The position numbers were made by a program, and so were the translations under genes. This document shows, piece after piece, positions 4,900 to 5,870 of a stretch of DNA of 5,870 nt. The notes beneath the pieces are model-generated. The model saw nothing but the letters and a program-made list of their open reading frames with translations, did no database searches and was not told the DNA's origin. Each line of letters starts with the position of its first letter. The stretch's first letter is position 1. Source of the DNA: Bacteroidales bacterium (GTDB lineage Bacteria > Bacteroidota > Bacteroidia > Bacteroidales > UBA932); assembly GCA_017383945.1 (NCBI GenBank), contig JAFNUQ010000005.1:1-5870 (forward strand), in the 5' to 3' direction.

Positions 4900-5870
4900 A
4901 TGCACATTGACTCTGCTCAAATACATAAAACTCTAAAGGAGTTTTTTGGATACGACAACTTTAAGGCGGATCAGGAGAAGGTTATCTCTCACTTGATATC
5001 CGGCGGAGACGCATTTGTCTTGATGCCGACAGGTGGAGGAAAATCTCTCTGCTATCAGTTGCCGGCTCTGCTGATGGAGGGGACTGCCATAGTCATATCT
5101 CCATTGATTGCCTTGATGAAAAATCAGGTCGATCTGCTCCGAGGGTTTGAAACCGGCCAGTCTTCGGTGGCCCATTTCCTAAATTCATCTCTCTCCAGAC
5201 AGCAGATAGATGAGGTTAGGGAAGACTTGCTTTCTGGAAGGACAAAGCTCCTCTATGTGGCTCCAGAGTCATTGACCAAGGAAGAAAACGTTTCCCTTCT
5301 CAAAGAAGTCAAGATCTCTTTCTATGCTATAGATGAGGCTCATTGTATTTCAGAGTGGGGACACGATTTCCGCCCTGAATATCGACGAATCAGACAGATT
5401 GTGGACCAGATTGGAAGAGCACCAATCATTGCTCTCACAGCCACAGCGACCCCTAAAGTTCAGAACGATATATTGAAGAACCTTGCTATTCTGGATGCAC
5501 AAGTATTCAAGTCTTCTTTCAATCGTTCCAATCTATATTATGAAATAAGGGATAAGTCTGATCCTGAGAAGGATATAATCAAATTTATCCGTCAGAATCC
5601 TGGCAAGTCGGGTATCATATATTGCCTTAGCCGCAAGAAAGTGGAGGAACTGGCAGAACTCCTCAATATCAACGGCATAAGTGCTCTGCCATACCATGCG
5701 GGTCTGGATGCAAAGACCCGAGCTGAAAATCAGGACAAGTTCCTGATGGAGGAAGTTAAGGTAATTGTCGCAACGATTGCCTTCGGTATGGGTATAGATA
5801 AGCCGGATGTGAGATTTGTCATCCACTATGACATCCCCAAGAGTATAGAGAGATACTATCAGGAGACGGG
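4900..5870 (+). CDS. recQ: ATP-dependent DNA helicase RecQ, N-terminal 323 codons (cut by the right edge)
   Basis: RecQ unwinds DNA 3' to 5' in recombination and replication-fork repair. The frame is open from ATG 4900 to the right edge. Superfamily 2 motifs appear in order: motif 0 around 'FKADQE' (21-26, Lys where Arg is usual) with Gln25; Walker A 'PTGGGKS' (43-49) with Lys48; Ia 'VISPLIALMKNQV' (65-77); Walker B 'DEAH' (145-148); the RecQ-specific aromatic-rich loop 'CISEWGHDFRPEYR' (149-162); III 'ALTATAT' (178-184); IV 'GIIYCLSRKK' (238-247); and V 'ATIAFGMGIDKPD' (291-303). Motif VI has just begun ('YYQET') when the window stops, so the zinc, winged-helix and HRDC regions cannot be assessed. 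The sequence resembles the longer (about 725-residue) Bacteroidales RecQ. It begins 5 bp after the DUF1015 stop with no Shine-Dalgarno sequence, so it is probably co-transcribed. Confidence 0.96.
   Translation, partial: MHIDSAQIHKTLKEFFGYDNFKADQEKVISHLISGGDAFVLMPTGGGKSLCYQLPALLMEGTAIVISPLIALMKNQVDLLRGFETGQSSVAHFLNSSLSRQQIDEVREDLLSGRTKLLYVAPESLTKEENVSLLKEVKISFYAIDEAHCISEWGHDFRPEYRRIRQIVDQIGRAPIIALTATATPKVQNDILKNLAILDAQVFKSSFNRSNLYYEIRDKSDPEKDIIKFIRQNPGKSGIIYCLSRKKVEELAELLNINGISALPYHAGLDAKTRAENQDKFLMEEVKVIVATIAFGMGIDKPDVRFVIHYDIPKSIERYYQET

Noticed and set aside
1..5870. CRISPR array, tRNA, rRNA, insertion sequence or attachment site
   Set aside because: I saw no regularly spaced repeats, cloverleaf, rRNA-like stretches, transposase signatures or terminal inverted repeats; the gaps between genes are all under 40 bp. 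The pRiA4b ORF-3 name refers to a plasmid gene, but this branch is chromosomal-type and no mobile element surrounds it.

Overview
The window looks like a metagenomic or draft contig joining two kinds of DNA. From about position 530 to the right end it reads as a Bacteroidales (Bacteroidota) chromosome. The proteins are closest, by recognition, to Bacteroides/Prevotella-type SerC, lysine-type SerA, DUF1015 and RecQ. GC is moderate, there are no Shine-Dalgarno sequences before the starts, and there is one match to the Bacteroidota TAnnTTTG promoter element. From position 1 to about 515 the DNA is clearly GC-richer (the lines 181-240 and 361-420 hold 40 and 39 G+C of 60, against 24 and 26 in 661-720 and 721-780). 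It also has a textbook AAGGAGG ribosome site and encodes secreted-type proteins, all more like a Bacillota (Clostridia) genome.

Layout. On the minus strand at the left edge is the start of a secreted protein (138 to beyond 1), preceded by a strong ribosome site. Next, also on the minus strand, is one open frame (971 to 150). Its first ~150 residues are a Bacteroidota plasmid pRiA4b ORF-3-like domain and its last ~120 residues belong to the GC-rich secreted-protein region; the join lies at about 513-532. A 38-bp divergent gap (972-1009) carries the TAnnTTTG match and a small inverted repeat.

On the plus strand five genes follow head to tail with gaps of 8, 11, 26 and 5 bp: an IMPACT/YigZ family protein (1010-1612), phosphoserine aminotransferase serC (1621-2694), an ACT-less phosphoglycerate dehydrogenase serA (2706-3626), a DUF1015 protein (3653-4894) and the first 323 codons of the helicase recQ (4900 to beyond 5870). 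The spacing suggests one transcript. No gap between genes exceeds 40 bp, so no long non-coding stretch needs explaining.

How they work together. SerA and SerC give two consecutive steps of serine synthesis: 3-phosphoglycerate to 3-phosphohydroxypyruvate to 3-phosphoserine. The phosphatase (serB) is not in the window. The DUF1015 protein directly downstream, with an Ala-Asp-Gly-His-His-Arg motif, is the least understood member and the best candidate for an undescribed role tied to serine. YigZ and RecQ have no obvious link to serine and may only share the transcript. The two points most worth checking are the DUF1015 gene in its serine context and whether the 150-971 reading frame is a real fusion or an assembly chimera.
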